Below are positions 50,853 through 59,369 of a stretch of DNA of 64,000 bases, in pieces. The DNA lies in NCBI RefSeq assembly GCF_001652915.1, contig NZ_BBQI01000130.1, positions 1 through 64,000 on the forward strand, written 5' to 3'. The notes under the pieces were generated by a model. That model was given only the letters and a program-made list of their open reading frames with translations, was not told the DNA's origin and made no database searches. The position numbers and the translations under genes were made by a program. Origin of the DNA: Cupriavidus sp. D384 (lineage in GTDB: Bacteria; Pseudomonadota; Gammaproteobacteria; Burkholderiales; Burkholderiaceae). How positions within the stretch are numbered: position 1 is the first letter of the stretch; the number at the start of each line of letters is the position of its first letter.

Positions 50853-51833
50853 TCAGATAACGAAGATCGACGAACCGGTGGTCTTGCGCGACTCCAGGTC
50901 GCGATGGGCCTGCACCGCGTCTTCCAGCGCGTAGCGCTGGTTGATCTCGATGCGGATACGGCCCGACCCCACGTGGTCGAACAGCTCACCGGCAAGCTCT
51001 GCCTTCTCGGCCGGATCGGCGATATAGTCGGCCAGCGCCGGACGCGTCACGTAGACCGAGCCCTTCATCGCCAGCAGCACCGGATCGAACGGCGGGATCG
51101 GACCCGACGCCGTGCCCACGCACACCAGCAACCCGCGACGCTTGAGCGAATCGAGCGATGCCATGAAGGTGTTCTTGCCCACGCTGTCGAACACCACGTT
51201 GGCGCCCACGCCGTCGGTCAGTTCGCGCACGCGCGCCGCCACGTCTTCATGGCTGTAGTTGATGATGTGCTGGCAGCCATGGGCGCGTGCAATCTCGCCC
51301 TTCTCTTCGGTCGACACCGTGCCGATCACGTTCAGGCCCAGCAGGCGCGCCCACTGCGAGACAATCAGCCCGACACCGCCAGCCGCCGCGTGCAGCAGGA
51401 TCGTGTCGCCCTTGCGGAACGTGTGGATGCGGCGCATCAGGTAGGCCGACGTCAGGCCGCGCATGGTCATGGCGGCGGCCGTCTCGAAGCCGATGCTTTC
51501 CGGCAGGCGGATCAGCGGCGCAGCCGGCACCAGGCGCTCGGTGCTGTAGGCACCCAGCGTGTTGACAAAGCCGGTGTATGTCACGCGGTCGCCCACGGAC
51601 ACGTTGGTCACGCCAGCGCCCACGGCCTGCACCACGCCCGACGCCTCCACGCCCATGCCAGCCGGCAGCGGTACCGGGTAGGTGCCATTGCGGAAGTACG
51701 TGTCGGCGTAGTTGAGGCCCACCGCCACGTGGCGGATGCGGACCTGACCCGGACCCGGGTCGCCTACCTCGGCGTCTTCGTAGCGAAGCACCTCGGGTCC
51801 GCCGGTTTCATACATACGCACTGCCTTGGCCAT
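50853..51833 (-). CDS. Quinone oxidoreductase / zinc-free MDR alcohol dehydrogenase family
   Basis: A 326-residue NADPH:quinone reductase of the medium-chain dehydrogenase superfamily. Features are VGLNYADTYFRNGTYPVPLP, the NAD(P) motif HAAAGGVGLIVSQWARLLG (about 148-166) and HIINYSHEDV. It lacks zinc ligands. The start at 51833 follows GGAGACGATTCC; the longer reading runs into the promoter. It is the first gene of the operon with TauD and CoA ligase, divergent from the AraC regulator. Confidence 0.92.
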   Translation of the reverse strand: MAKAVRMYETGGPEVLRYEDAEVGDPGPGQVRIRHVAVGLNYADTYFRNGTYPVPLPAGMGVEASGVVQAVGAGVTNVSVGDRVTYTGFVNTLGAYSTERLVPAAPLIRLPESIGFETAAAMTMRGLTSAYLMRRIHTFRKGDTILLHAAAGGVGLIVSQWARLLGLNVIGTVSTEEKGEIARAHGCQHIINYSHEDVAARVRELTDGVGANVVFDSVGKNTFMASLDSLKRRGLLVCVGTASGPIPPFDPVLLAMKGSVYVTRPALADYIADPAEKAELAGELFDHVGSGRIRIEINQRYALEDAVQAHRDLESRKTTGSSIFVI

Positions 51834-51884
51834 GGAATCGTCTCCAGAGTTTGGGGGCGGCACGACTTGCGCCGCCATGACGTC

Positions 51885-51938
51885 AATGTAGGAGTCGCCA
51901 GCCCCGGCTGCTTTGCAGCGCAATCCGGACACTTTGCA
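51885..51938 (-). promoter_or_regulatory. Promoter with tandem 21-bp repeats upstream of oxidoreductase operon
   Basis: On the minus strand TGCAAAG-N3-CCGG occurs twice, exactly 21 bases apart (first TGCAAAG 51938-51932, second 51917-51911). A -10-like TACATT (51890-51885) lies 19 bases after the second CAAAGC. The period and position relative to the promoter mimic sites A and B, but the bases differ, as expected for a paralogous AraC regulator. Confidence 0.55.
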
Positions 51939-52027
51939 TTTCATGCCACCGCCGCCTATCATCGCGCCAACGACGCGTCATGGCCCCCTGCATGTGACGC
52001 GCGCAGAACGACAATCGGGAGACCCGC

Positions 52028-53029
52028 TTGAAAACCCTGGTACGCGCCGCCGTGATGACCAACTTCTTCGATGTCGCGCGCGGCCTTGGCGCCAATCCGC
52101 TGCCGCTGCTGCGCACGGCGCGGCTGAGCCAGGCGCTGCTGGCCGACCCCGAACAGCGCATTCCGGTCCAGGCCTGCGCCACGCTGCTCGAAGCCGCTGC
52201 CGAGGCCACCGGCTGCCCCACGTTCGGCCTGCGCATGGCGGAGTCGCGGCAACTGTCCGACTTTGGCCTGATGAGCCTGCTGATCAGCCAGCAGGCCACC
52301 TTGCGCGACGCCCTGGAAACCATCATCCGCTACCGGCATCTGGTCAACGAATCGGTAGCCATCCTGCTGGAGGCCTCGGAAAAGGTGGTGGTAATCCGGC
52401 AGGAAGTGGTGCTCGAAGCGCCCTCGCGCCAGGCCACGGAACTGGCGCTGGGCGTGGTGTTCCGGCTGTGCCGCGCGCTGCTGGGGCCGCAATGGCACCC
52501 GCAAAGCGTCAATTTCACGCATGCGGCGCCGCCTGACATGCAGGTGCATCGGCGCCTGTTCGGCTGCCCGCTGGAATTCGGCAGCGAGTTCAACGGCATC
52601 GTCTGCCTGGCCGCGGACCTGGACGCGCCGAATCCGACCGGCAACCCGGCCATGGCGCGCCACGCCGAGCGGGTGGTCGAGACGATGGCGCGCGCGAACG
52701 ACATGTCGATCGGACGCGAGGTGCGCAATGCCGTCTACCTGATGCTGCCGATGGGACGCGCCACCAGCGAAGCCGTGGCACAGGGGCTGGGCATCAGCCT
52801 GCGCACGATGCAGCGCCAGCTCGATGCCTCGGGCGAGACCTTCACGGACATCGTCAACGGCGTGCGGCGCGACCTGGCGCAGCGCTACGTGGCCAATCCC
52901 GACTATTCGCTGCTGCGGGTCTCGGAATTGCTGGGCTACGGCTCGGCGGCAGCATTCACGCGCTGGTTTTCGGCGCAGTTTGGCGAGGCCCCGATTGCCT
53001 GGCGGCGGCGGCACGCGGGCACGCGCTGA
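52028..53029 (+). CDS. AraC family regulator with arabinose_bd-type N domain (copy 2)
   Basis: A 333-residue paralogue of the regulator at 42059-43081. Shared features are LVRAAVMTNFFDVARGLGA at the start, FGLRMAESRQLSDFGLMSLL, FTHAAPP, and a C-terminal HTH with VAQGLGISLRTMQRQLDASG and LLGYGSAAAFTRWFSAQFG. A TTG start at 52028 with GGGAGA 5 bases upstream is preferred over the ATG at 52055, because it aligns exactly with the ATG start of the paralogue. It is divergent from the oxidoreductase/TauD/CoA-ligase operon, its likely target. Confidence 0.9.
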   Translation: MKTLVRAAVMTNFFDVARGLGANPLPLLRTARLSQALLADPEQRIPVQACATLLEAAAEATGCPTFGLRMAESRQLSDFGLMSLLISQQATLRDALETIIRYRHLVNESVAILLEASEKVVVIRQEVVLEAPSRQATELALGVVFRLCRALLGPQWHPQSVNFTHAAPPDMQVHRRLFGCPLEFGSEFNGIVCLAADLDAPNPTGNPAMARHAERVVETMARANDMSIGREVRNAVYLMLPMGRATSEAVAQGLGISLRTMQRQLDASGETFTDIVNGVRRDLAQRYVANPDYSLLRVSELLGYGSAAAFTRWFSAQFGEAPIAWRRRHAGTR

Positions 53030-53153
53030 CAGCCCCGCAACGTCACTCATGCGGCCCTTGCGACACGGCACCGCGGCGTCTAGGCTAAGAGAAGGTCACT
53101 GCGCGTCACTAAGCATCATCGCGCACCCACTCAACCTGAAAACCGGAGCCCGC

Positions 53154-53519
53154 ATGCCGAATGTCCTGAAGCCGTTGCAGCGCCTGATCGTCGCCACCGG
53201 CGCGCTGGTCGTCAGCCTGGGCCTGTTGCCCGCGCACGCGCAGCAGGTGCCCAGTTCCGGCGCCGAGGCCATCTCCGATGCGGTACGCGAGGGCAGCAAC
53301 CCCTATCGGCCACCTTCGGCGCCCACCGCGAGTCCGGCCGACGCCAAACGCGAACGTTGCGAGGCCCTGTTGCAGGAGCTGAACGGCACCTCGAAGCAAC
53401 GCGCCTACACGTCGCCCGGCACCGCCACGCAAAGCGCGCAGGGCCGTGCCGTGCCCAAGCTGGAGCGTGACGACTCCCGCAAGCAGCTTGAGGAAACCTA
53501 CCGCGCCAACTGCACCTGA
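53154..53519 (+). CDS. Small secreted hypothetical protein
   Basis: A 121-residue protein. The signal peptide ends PAHAQQ (about residue 30), followed by a hydrophilic Pro/Ser-rich region with NPYRPPSAPTASPADAKRER and a C-terminal helix LERDDSRKQLEETYRANC. Two Cys (CEALL and the terminal NC) could form a disulfide. The start at 53154 has GGAG 5 bases upstream. No family is recognised. Confidence 0.7.
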   Translation: MPNVLKPLQRLIVATGALVVSLGLLPAHAQQVPSSGAEAISDAVREGSNPYRPPSAPTASPADAKRERCEALLQELNGTSKQRAYTSPGTATQSAQGRAVPKLERDDSRKQLEETYRANCT

Positions 53520-53544
53520 ACACGGCCGGGAGGCGGCGCGTGCC

Positions 53545-53994
53545 TCATGACGTCCCGGTCTCCCGCAGCCGGGCCATCTGGCTCTTGACCACGTCAAGCA
53601 CCGCCGCCGTCATCAGCGCCGTGGACAGGCCGAACATCAGGATGCCCAGCGCCGATTCGATCGGCCCGAGCATGCGCCAGCGGGGCGACATCACGATATC
53701 GCCGTAGCCCAGCGTGGCGAAGTTCACCGCCGAGTGATACAGCGCCGCCCCAAGTGTGTCGAACTCGCCCAGCGCCATGAACAGCCCCGCCCACACCACC
53801 ATCTGCGCGAAGTTGCAGAACAGCGTCAGCAGCATCACCGACGTCAGCAATACCGCGTCCATCCACAGCGGCTCGCGACCCTGCCACTTGTTCTGGAACC
53901 GCGCATAGCGCCGCAGGCACAGCGCCACGGCGCCGCATTGCAGCAGCAGGCACAACAGCATCACGGGCGCGGCAACCAGCAGGTGCAGTTGCAT
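53545..53994 (-). CDS. Two-TM potassium channel-like protein
   Basis: A 149-residue membrane protein with an N-terminal segment (about 5-28), a second (about 45-75), a pore helix with the K+ selectivity filter TLGYGD (about 95-100) and a final segment (about 112-135). It belongs to the Ion_trans_2 fold with an extra N-terminal helix and no regulatory RCK domain. The start at 53994 has GGGAGA upstream. It lies 17 bases after the FUSC gene on the same strand and is therefore the last gene of the export operon, an odd partner for it. Confidence 0.8.
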   Translation of the reverse strand: MQLHLLVAAPVMLLCLLLQCGAVALCLRRYARFQNKWQGREPLWMDAVLLTSVMLLTLFCNFAQMVVWAGLFMALGEFDTLGAALYHSAVNFATLGYGDIVMSPRWRMLGPIESALGILMFGLSTALMTAAVLDVVKSQMARLRETGTS

Positions 53995-54011
53995 TGACGG
54001 TCTCCCTCGGG

Positions 54012-55043
54012 TCACGCCGGCACCGGCGCGGCGCGCCGGTCCAGCAGTGCAATCATCAGCCATGCGTACAGCGATACGCCGACAAACAGCCCCATGCGCA
54101 CCATGAACGCCTGGTAGACGTCCTTGCCCGCCGCGCTGTCCGCCACGGACTGCCCCAGCAGGATGATCATCGTGACAAGGCTGTTCAGCCAGAAGCCCGG
54201 CGACATGCGCCCCGGCCGCAGCCGGAACAGCCGGCGCGCCACCCAGAGCCCGAACAGCAGCATCCACAGGAAGAACATCCAGATGTGGACGAACAGCCCC
54301 AGCGCCAGCCAGCACAGGATGGCGAGCACCCCGCCCATCAGCGTGGAGCCCACCAGTTCCAGTGCGGCGCCGCGCGCCGTGGTGCTGCAGCTCTGCCGTC
54401 CCAGGCTGACCGCCTTCATGATGATGGGCAGGTAGGCTGCCGGGTCCGCCATCGCCAGCAGGAACGGCGGCATCACAACAAGCGTGGCGCGCAGGGCCAT
54501 GCCATCGGCATCGGCGGGTGCGGCGCCCGGTTTCTGCGGCATGCGCATGCCGCCCGGTTCGGGAATCAGCTGATAGCAGATGCCGAGCATCAGCACCGCG
54601 CACAGCAACCCGCGCACGAGCGCACCGATCACGGTCAGGGCCAGTGCGCTGTTGGCGGTACCCGCCGCCGAAATCAGCGTGACGCCCGCCACCAGGAACG
54701 TCGATACCAGGTTATTGCCGCCGCGCAGCCCGTGGCGGAACGCCAGGAACAGGCACAGGCCCGCCATCAGCACACCGGTCAGCGGCGCATGGCGCAGGAA
54801 AGGCACCAGCAGCATGCCGCTGCCGGTCGTCAGCATGACCACCAGCGCCAGGCCAACGCTGGCCTTGAACGGCAGCGGCCGATCCATCGTCGCAAACAGG
54901 AAGACCGCCAGTACCGGCGCCATCACGGGCACCGCCCATTGCATGCCGAAGCTCACGGCCAGGCAGGCGGCGGTGCCCAGCGCCAGCCGCAAGGCACGGC
55001 GCGCCAGCATCGCGCGCATGGCCGACGCGGCGTCAGTAGACAT
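54012..55043 (-). CDS. FUSC/DUF2955 inner-membrane exporter subunit
   Basis: A 343-residue protein with about ten membrane segments in two clusters. It contains MAPVLAVFLFATMDRPLPF and the sequence LRGGNNLVSTFLVAG, followed by a second block beginning PPFLLAMADPAAYLP. This two-block layout is that of the FUSC-like DUF2955 proteins, relatives of AaeB aromatic acid exporters. It overlaps the HlyD gene by 11 bases, and the pair should form an inner-membrane exporter with periplasmic adaptor. The substrate is not known. Confidence 0.82.
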   Translation of the reverse strand: MSTDAASAMRAMLARRALRLALGTAACLAVSFGMQWAVPVMAPVLAVFLFATMDRPLPFKASVGLALVVMLTTGSGMLLVPFLRHAPLTGVLMAGLCLFLAFRHGLRGGNNLVSTFLVAGVTLISAAGTANSALALTVIGALVRGLLCAVLMLGICYQLIPEPGGMRMPQKPGAAPADADGMALRATLVVMPPFLLAMADPAAYLPIIMKAVSLGRQSCSTTARGAALELVGSTLMGGVLAILCWLALGLFVHIWMFFLWMLLFGLWVARRLFRLRPGRMSPGFWLNSLVTMIILLGQSVADSAAGKDVYQAFMVRMGLFVGVSLYAWLMIALLDRRAAPVPA

Positions 55044-56205
55044 ACGATACCCAGCTCATGACGCGCAGGAATGCGCGGCCCAGCAGGTTCAGCGGGTTCC
55101 CCTCGGTGGGGAAGGCCATCACCTCGGCCTGCCCGCCCACGCGCACACCGCGTAGCGTGGTCAGTTGCCCCGGATCGATGTCCACGATGACCGGAAAGCG
55201 CTGCGCAGGGCGTAGCCAGTCGCGGCTGTTCTGGATGGTTGGCAACGTGCCGGGCGGCGTACTCTGGCCCGCGCTGACGCCGTAGCCGATGCTGCGCACC
55301 TTGCCCGTCAGCACCGTGCCGGGCAGCGCGTCCAGCACGATCCGCACCGGCGACCCGGGCGCCAGATGACCGAGGTTGTTCTCGGTCATGTCGGCGCTGA
55401 TCCAGACATCGTGGATGGCAATCAGCGTCATCAACGGGGCGCCCGCTGCCGCGTATTGGCCCGTTTCGGTGCGCAGGTCCGTAACCAGCCCTGCCGTCCG
55501 CGCCTTCACCTGCGCATTGGCAAGGTCCAGCTCGGCCTTGTCCACGGCGGCGCCCGCGCTACGCAGCTTGGCATTGTCGTCGTCGCTGCCACCCTGTTGC
55601 TCGCGTGCGCGCTCCACCTCGGCGCGCGCCGCCGCCACCTGGCTGATGGCCTGCGTGTGCGTGGCGCGTGCCACCTCCAGGCGGCGCACCGAGACCGTGC
55701 CCGGGTCCTCGCGATACAGGCGCTCCAGCCGCTCGCTGTCCTGCTGGGCCTTCAGTTCGTTGGCCTGTGCGGCGCGCAGCGATGCCCGGGCCGAGTCGAT
55801 GCCGGCGGTATTGGCGCCGATGCCGCGCCGGGTGGTCTCCAGGTCGGCGCGTGCGCGGTCCAGCGCAATCTTGTAGTGCTGCGGATCGACATCGAACAGC
55901 ACGGTACCGGCCGCCACATTCTGGTTGTTCTGCACGTAGACGCGCGTCACGCGCCCCGGCACCTCGGAGGCCACCGGTATCACGAACGCCTGTACGCGCG
56001 CCTGCTGGGTGTAAGGCGTGAAGCGGTCGGCCAGCAGGTACCACGCCAGGCTCAGCACGATCAGCACCACCACCCATCGCAGCGCCTTGTGCGACGGATC
56101 GGCCGCCGCCTGCGTTGCGGGTGGCGCGGTGGCGGCAGTGCTGCCGCCGGCGTCCTCGGCCCGCTTCCGGTCGACCGGCGCGTTCTCGGTACGCGTATCG
56201 TTCAT
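55033..56205 (-). CDS. HlyD-family membrane fusion protein
   Basis: A 390-residue periplasmic adaptor. A cytoplasmic N-terminus (1-40) is followed by one membrane anchor (about 43-60), a biotinyl-lipoyl half motif VIPVASEVPGRVTRVYVQNN, a long helical hairpin (about 115-230), the second lipoyl half and a beta-barrel with GSPVRIVLDALPGTVLTGKV. It resembles EmrA/AaeA/YibH adaptors. Its ATG overlaps the stop of the outer-membrane factor gene (ATGA), so outer-membrane channel, adaptor and pump are translated in a chain. Confidence 0.92.
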   Translation of the reverse strand: MNDTRTENAPVDRKRAEDAGGSTAATAPPATQAAADPSHKALRWVVVLIVLSLAWYLLADRFTPYTQQARVQAFVIPVASEVPGRVTRVYVQNNQNVAAGTVLFDVDPQHYKIALDRARADLETTRRGIGANTAGIDSARASLRAAQANELKAQQDSERLERLYREDPGTVSVRRLEVARATHTQAISQVAAARAEVERAREQQGGSDDDNAKLRSAGAAVDKAELDLANAQVKARTAGLVTDLRTETGQYAAAGAPLMTLIAIHDVWISADMTENNLGHLAPGSPVRIVLDALPGTVLTGKVRSIGYGVSAGQSTPPGTLPTIQNSRDWLRPAQRFPVIVDIDPGQLTTLRGVRVGGQAEVMAFPTEGNPLNLLGRAFLRVMSWVSYVY

Positions 56206-57743
56206 GGCCGCGCGCTCCCCGTCTGTGCCGGAAGGCTGGCCGCCGGCAGCGGCGATACTTCGTCGATCAATCCGCCCCAGTTGGTGCGTTGCTGCATCTG
56301 GGTCCGTGTGCCTGCATCGAGCAGCGGCGCCGTGGTGTCCCAGCCGCCGCCCAGTGCCTTGTAGAGCCCGATCAGGTAGTTCACGGCATTGCCGCGATTG
56401 ACCAGATAGGCGTCCTGCTGGGCAAACAGCGCGCGCTGGGCGTCAAGCACGCGCTGGAAATCGGAATAGCCTTCGCGGAATACCGTGTTCGCCAGCGACA
56501 GCGACCGCTCGGCCGAATGCGCCGCCTCTCCCAGGATGCGCTCGCGCTGCAGCGCCTTGTCAAGGCCGCTGGCCGCGTCGTCGGCTTCGCGTGCGGCCTG
56601 CCGCACCGCGCCCTGGTAGTCGACGATCAGTTGCTGCAGCCGCGCATCCTGCACCCGCACGTTGTTGACGATGCGGCCGTAGTCGAAGATGTTCCAGCGC
56701 ACGCTGGGGCCACCCACCAGCAGCAGCCCGTTCTGGGTGCCCGGCAGCGACGCCGCGCTCCAGCCAATGCTGCCCATCAGCGTGACGGCCGGGTACAGGT
56801 CGGCCTTGGCGACGCCGATCAATGCGGACTGCGCCGCGATGCGGAACTCGGCTGCGCGGATATCCGCGCGCCGCAGCAGCAGGTTGGCAGGCACGTCCTG
56901 CAACACGGCCCGATCGATCAATGGCAGCACCCCCTCGCGGTCAGAGGCGTTGGCCAGCTCGGGCAGCGGGCCCGGCGGGCGTCCCAGCAGCACCACCAGG
57001 GCATTGCGCGCCTGCCCGATCTGGTTCTCCAGTTCGGGAATACTGCTCAACGTGCCCAGGTACTGCGTGCGCGCCTGCTGGAAATCGAGTTCATCGCTTT
57101 CGCCGCCCTTGAACAGCCGCTCCGTGATCTCGAAGCTGCGCTTCTGCAGCCGCGCGTTCTCGCGGGCGATGCGCAGCCGCGCTTCGGCAGTGCGTACCGC
57201 AAAGTACGTGGTCGCCAGCTGCGCATGCAGCAGCACCAGCACTGCCTGGCGATTTGCCTGGGCGCCAAAGTACGCGGCATCGGCCGATTCGATGGCCCGG
57301 GCAAAGCGGCCCCAGAAATCAAGCTCCCAGCCAATATCCACGCCCGCGCTGTATTCCCACATCCGCGCGGTCTGCGCGGTGGGCCCGGACTGGCGGCTGT
57401 GGACATACATGGCCGACGCACTGGCCTGCTGCATCTGCGGATAGCGGCCCGCCAGCGCGATGCCCAGCTGGGCGCGCGCCTCCATCACGCGCAGCCCGGC
57501 TATCCGCACGTCGGCATTGCCGGCGTCGGCTTCGGCCATCAGCGTTTCGAGTATCGGATCGCCGAACACCTGCCACCATTGGCGCAGGTCCGGCTCGGCC
57601 TGCTGGACGCTGGCCTGCTCGATGGCATCGCTGCGCCAGGTGGCGGTCCACGGCTCGGGCTGCGGCTGGAAATCCGGCCCCACCCGTGCACATCCGCCTA
57701 GCACGGCGGCCACGGCCAGCCAGGCACGGGCGGATGCGGCCAC
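56202..57743 (-). CDS. NodT-type outer-membrane efflux lipoprotein
   Basis: A 513-residue TolC-like channel with a lipobox (AVLGGC, Cys18), followed by ARVGPDFQPQPEPW. It has two OEP repeats with LQLEL-like helices: WWQVFGDPILETLMAEADAG in the first and the repeat boundary DVPANLLLRRADIRAAEFRI. The C-terminal VNYLIGLYKALGGGWD motif is typical of NodT proteins. It forms the outer-membrane exit for the HlyD/FUSC pair. It starts 3 bases after the AI-2E family gene. Confidence 0.92.
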   Translation of the reverse strand: MAASARAWLAVAAVLGGCARVGPDFQPQPEPWTATWRSDAIEQASVQQAEPDLRQWWQVFGDPILETLMAEADAGNADVRIAGLRVMEARAQLGIALAGRYPQMQQASASAMYVHSRQSGPTAQTARMWEYSAGVDIGWELDFWGRFARAIESADAAYFGAQANRQAVLVLLHAQLATTYFAVRTAEARLRIARENARLQKRSFEITERLFKGGESDELDFQQARTQYLGTLSSIPELENQIGQARNALVVLLGRPPGPLPELANASDREGVLPLIDRAVLQDVPANLLLRRADIRAAEFRIAAQSALIGVAKADLYPAVTLMGSIGWSAASLPGTQNGLLLVGGPSVRWNIFDYGRIVNNVRVQDARLQQLIVDYQGAVRQAAREADDAASGLDKALQRERILGEAAHSAERSLSLANTVFREGYSDFQRVLDAQRALFAQQDAYLVNRGNAVNYLIGLYKALGGGWDTTAPLLDAGTRTQMQQRTNWGGLIDEVSPLPAASLPAQTGSARP

Positions 57744-57746
57744 GGT

Positions 57747-58889
57747 TTATCCCCTGGTGATGTCGGCACCGGTAATGTCGGGCACGCTGCGCGGCGGTTC
57801 GGTTTCCACCTCGATACGCGGTGGCGGGTCTTCCACCCATTGCCAGAACAGCTGATAGCCCACCGCCAGCACGATCGGGCCGATGAACAGCCCGATCACC
57901 CCACCGGTGACCATGCCACCCAGCGCGCCGATCAGGATGACCGGCATCGGCACGTCAACGCCGCGCCCCAGCAGCAGCGGCTTGAGCACGTTGTCCGACA
58001 GCCCCGCGATAAAGACGTAGATGGCAAATATGACGTTGGTGCCGGAAGCGCCCTCTGCCGCAAAGACCAGCACGATCACCGGCACCGTGATCAGCGTGGC
58101 TGGCAGTTGCATGATGCCCAGCAGCAGCACCGCCAGCGCCAGCAGTCCCGCGCCCGGCACGCCCTTGATGATGAAGGCGACGCCGATCAGCAGCATCTGG
58201 ATGAAGGCAATGCCCACCACGCCCTGGGCCACGGCGCGCACGGTCGCCGTGCACAGCGCGGTGATGCGCGGCCCGCGTTCCGGCCCGGTCAGGCGCGACG
58301 CAATCTGGATCGCGCTGCGGGTGCCCAGTTCGCCATACGCCATGATGATCCCGGCGATGATCAGCGCGCCGACGAAGACCAGCAGCCCCACGCCCACGCC
58401 GCCCACAGCCCCAAGCAGGCCGATGCTGGCCGACTTGATCTGCGGCCCCAGCTTCTGGATCAGGCCGCCGGCATCGGTGGACGCCATCGCCCAGGCGTCA
58501 TGCACGCGCTGCCCGATCACGGGCCAACCGGCCACAGACTCCGGTGGCGGCGGAATCGTGAACTCTCCGGTCTTGGCAATCGCCATGGCATGCTCGACCG
58601 ACTCGATCAGCGCAATGCCCAGCAGGTAGGTCGGCACCATCACCACGGCAATCACCAGCACGATGATCAGCGTGGCCGTGCGCCCTTCGCCATCAAAAAC
58701 CTTGCCGCGCAGCCGCACCTGCAGCGGATACATGGTGATGGCCAGTATCACCGACCACAACAGCAGGTTCATGAACGGCTTGAAGATCTGGAAACAGAAG
58801 ACCGACAGCAGCGCGATCAGGCCGAAGCGGATCAGCGAGTCGATCAGCGTGCGCGACGCGGTCGCGCTGGAATACGGGGCTTGCAGCAT
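57747..58889 (-). CDS. AI-2E family (PerM/TqsA-type) transporter
   Basis: A 380-residue membrane protein with about eight segments and the family pattern FKPFMNLLLWSVILAITMYPLQ near the N-terminus and LKPLLLGRGVDVPMPVILIG, then GLFIGPIVLAVGYQLFWQWV near the end. The start at 58889 has AGGGAGG 7 bases upstream. Members export quorum signals or act as ion antiporters; the substrate is not inferable. Encoded between a small membrane protein and the NodT/HlyD/FUSC genes, it is probably co-expressed with them. Confidence 0.88.
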   Translation of the reverse strand: MLQAPYSSATASRTLIDSLIRFGLIALLSVFCFQIFKPFMNLLLWSVILAITMYPLQVRLRGKVFDGEGRTATLIIVLVIAVVMVPTYLLGIALIESVEHAMAIAKTGEFTIPPPPESVAGWPVIGQRVHDAWAMASTDAGGLIQKLGPQIKSASIGLLGAVGGVGVGLLVFVGALIIAGIIMAYGELGTRSAIQIASRLTGPERGPRITALCTATVRAVAQGVVGIAFIQMLLIGVAFIIKGVPGAGLLALAVLLLGIMQLPATLITVPVIVLVFAAEGASGTNVIFAIYVFIAGLSDNVLKPLLLGRGVDVPMPVILIGALGGMVTGGVIGLFIGPIVLAVGYQLFWQWVEDPPPRIEVETEPPRSVPDITGADITRG

Positions 58890-58929
58890 GGGATGGCCTC
58901 CCTTGTGCGGCGGGATTGCGGGCGCGCCA

Positions 58930-59214
58930 TCAGGCATCCTGGCGCCTGCGCGCAATCAGGACCACGATGGCGCCGACGGCGAAAAGCACCACGCAACCCA
59001 GCAACCAGTCGCGGGCGAGCACATTCACCAGGTAGCGTGGCGGGTCGCTGCCGGTCCGGAACATCTGCACCTCCAGGCCGTGCATCGCCAGCCTGAACAG
59101 GTTCAGCTTGTCCGGCATCTGTCCGCTGGGATCGCTGAAGAAGATGCCCACCACGGCCAGCCACAGCGCCCCCGCCATCAACACGACACCGCATTTATGC
59201 ATGATGGCAAACAC
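58930..59214 (-). CDS. Small two-TM membrane protein
   Basis: A 94-residue protein with membrane segments at about 8-26 and 69-88 and a periplasmic loop containing DPSGQMPDKLNLFRLAMHGL. The start may be 59214 or the second Met at 59202. It is the first gene of the export operon, 40 bases before the AI-2E family gene. Small membrane partners of this size often precede HlyD/FUSC-type systems, but the sequence does not match one I know. Confidence 0.65.
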   Translation of the reverse strand: MFAIMHKCGVVLMAGALWLAVVGIFFSDPSGQMPDKLNLFRLAMHGLEVQMFRTGSDPPRYLVNVLARDWLLGCVVLFAVGAIVVLIARRRQDA

Positions 59215-59265
59215 GAACAGGTTCTGTCACTAGAGTCAGCCAAGCATCGGCGCAATGCAATTGGT

Positions 59266-59290
59266 CCTTGGGCCAAGCATTGGCCCAAGG
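59266..59290. promoter_or_regulatory. 11-bp perfect inverted repeat in divergent ppk2/export promoter region
   Basis: CCTTGGGCCAA (59266-59276) and TTGGCCCAAGG (59280-59290) flank the spacer GCA; allowing one mismatch the match extends three more bases on each side. It lies 52 bases upstream of the small membrane protein gene and 80 bases upstream of ppk2. There is no T-run, so it is more likely an operator than a terminator. Confidence 0.55.
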
Positions 59291-59369
59291 TCCATTGCCA
59301 AAGCCCGGCGCAGTGTCCAGATTGATACTTGGGGAAAGTGTCCCCCCAATCAAGACTCTGGGAGCAGAC

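Noticed and set aside
53994..55061. 355-codon plus-strand frame opposite the FUSC gene
   Set aside because: Extremely rich in His, Gln and Arg; shadow of a membrane protein gene.
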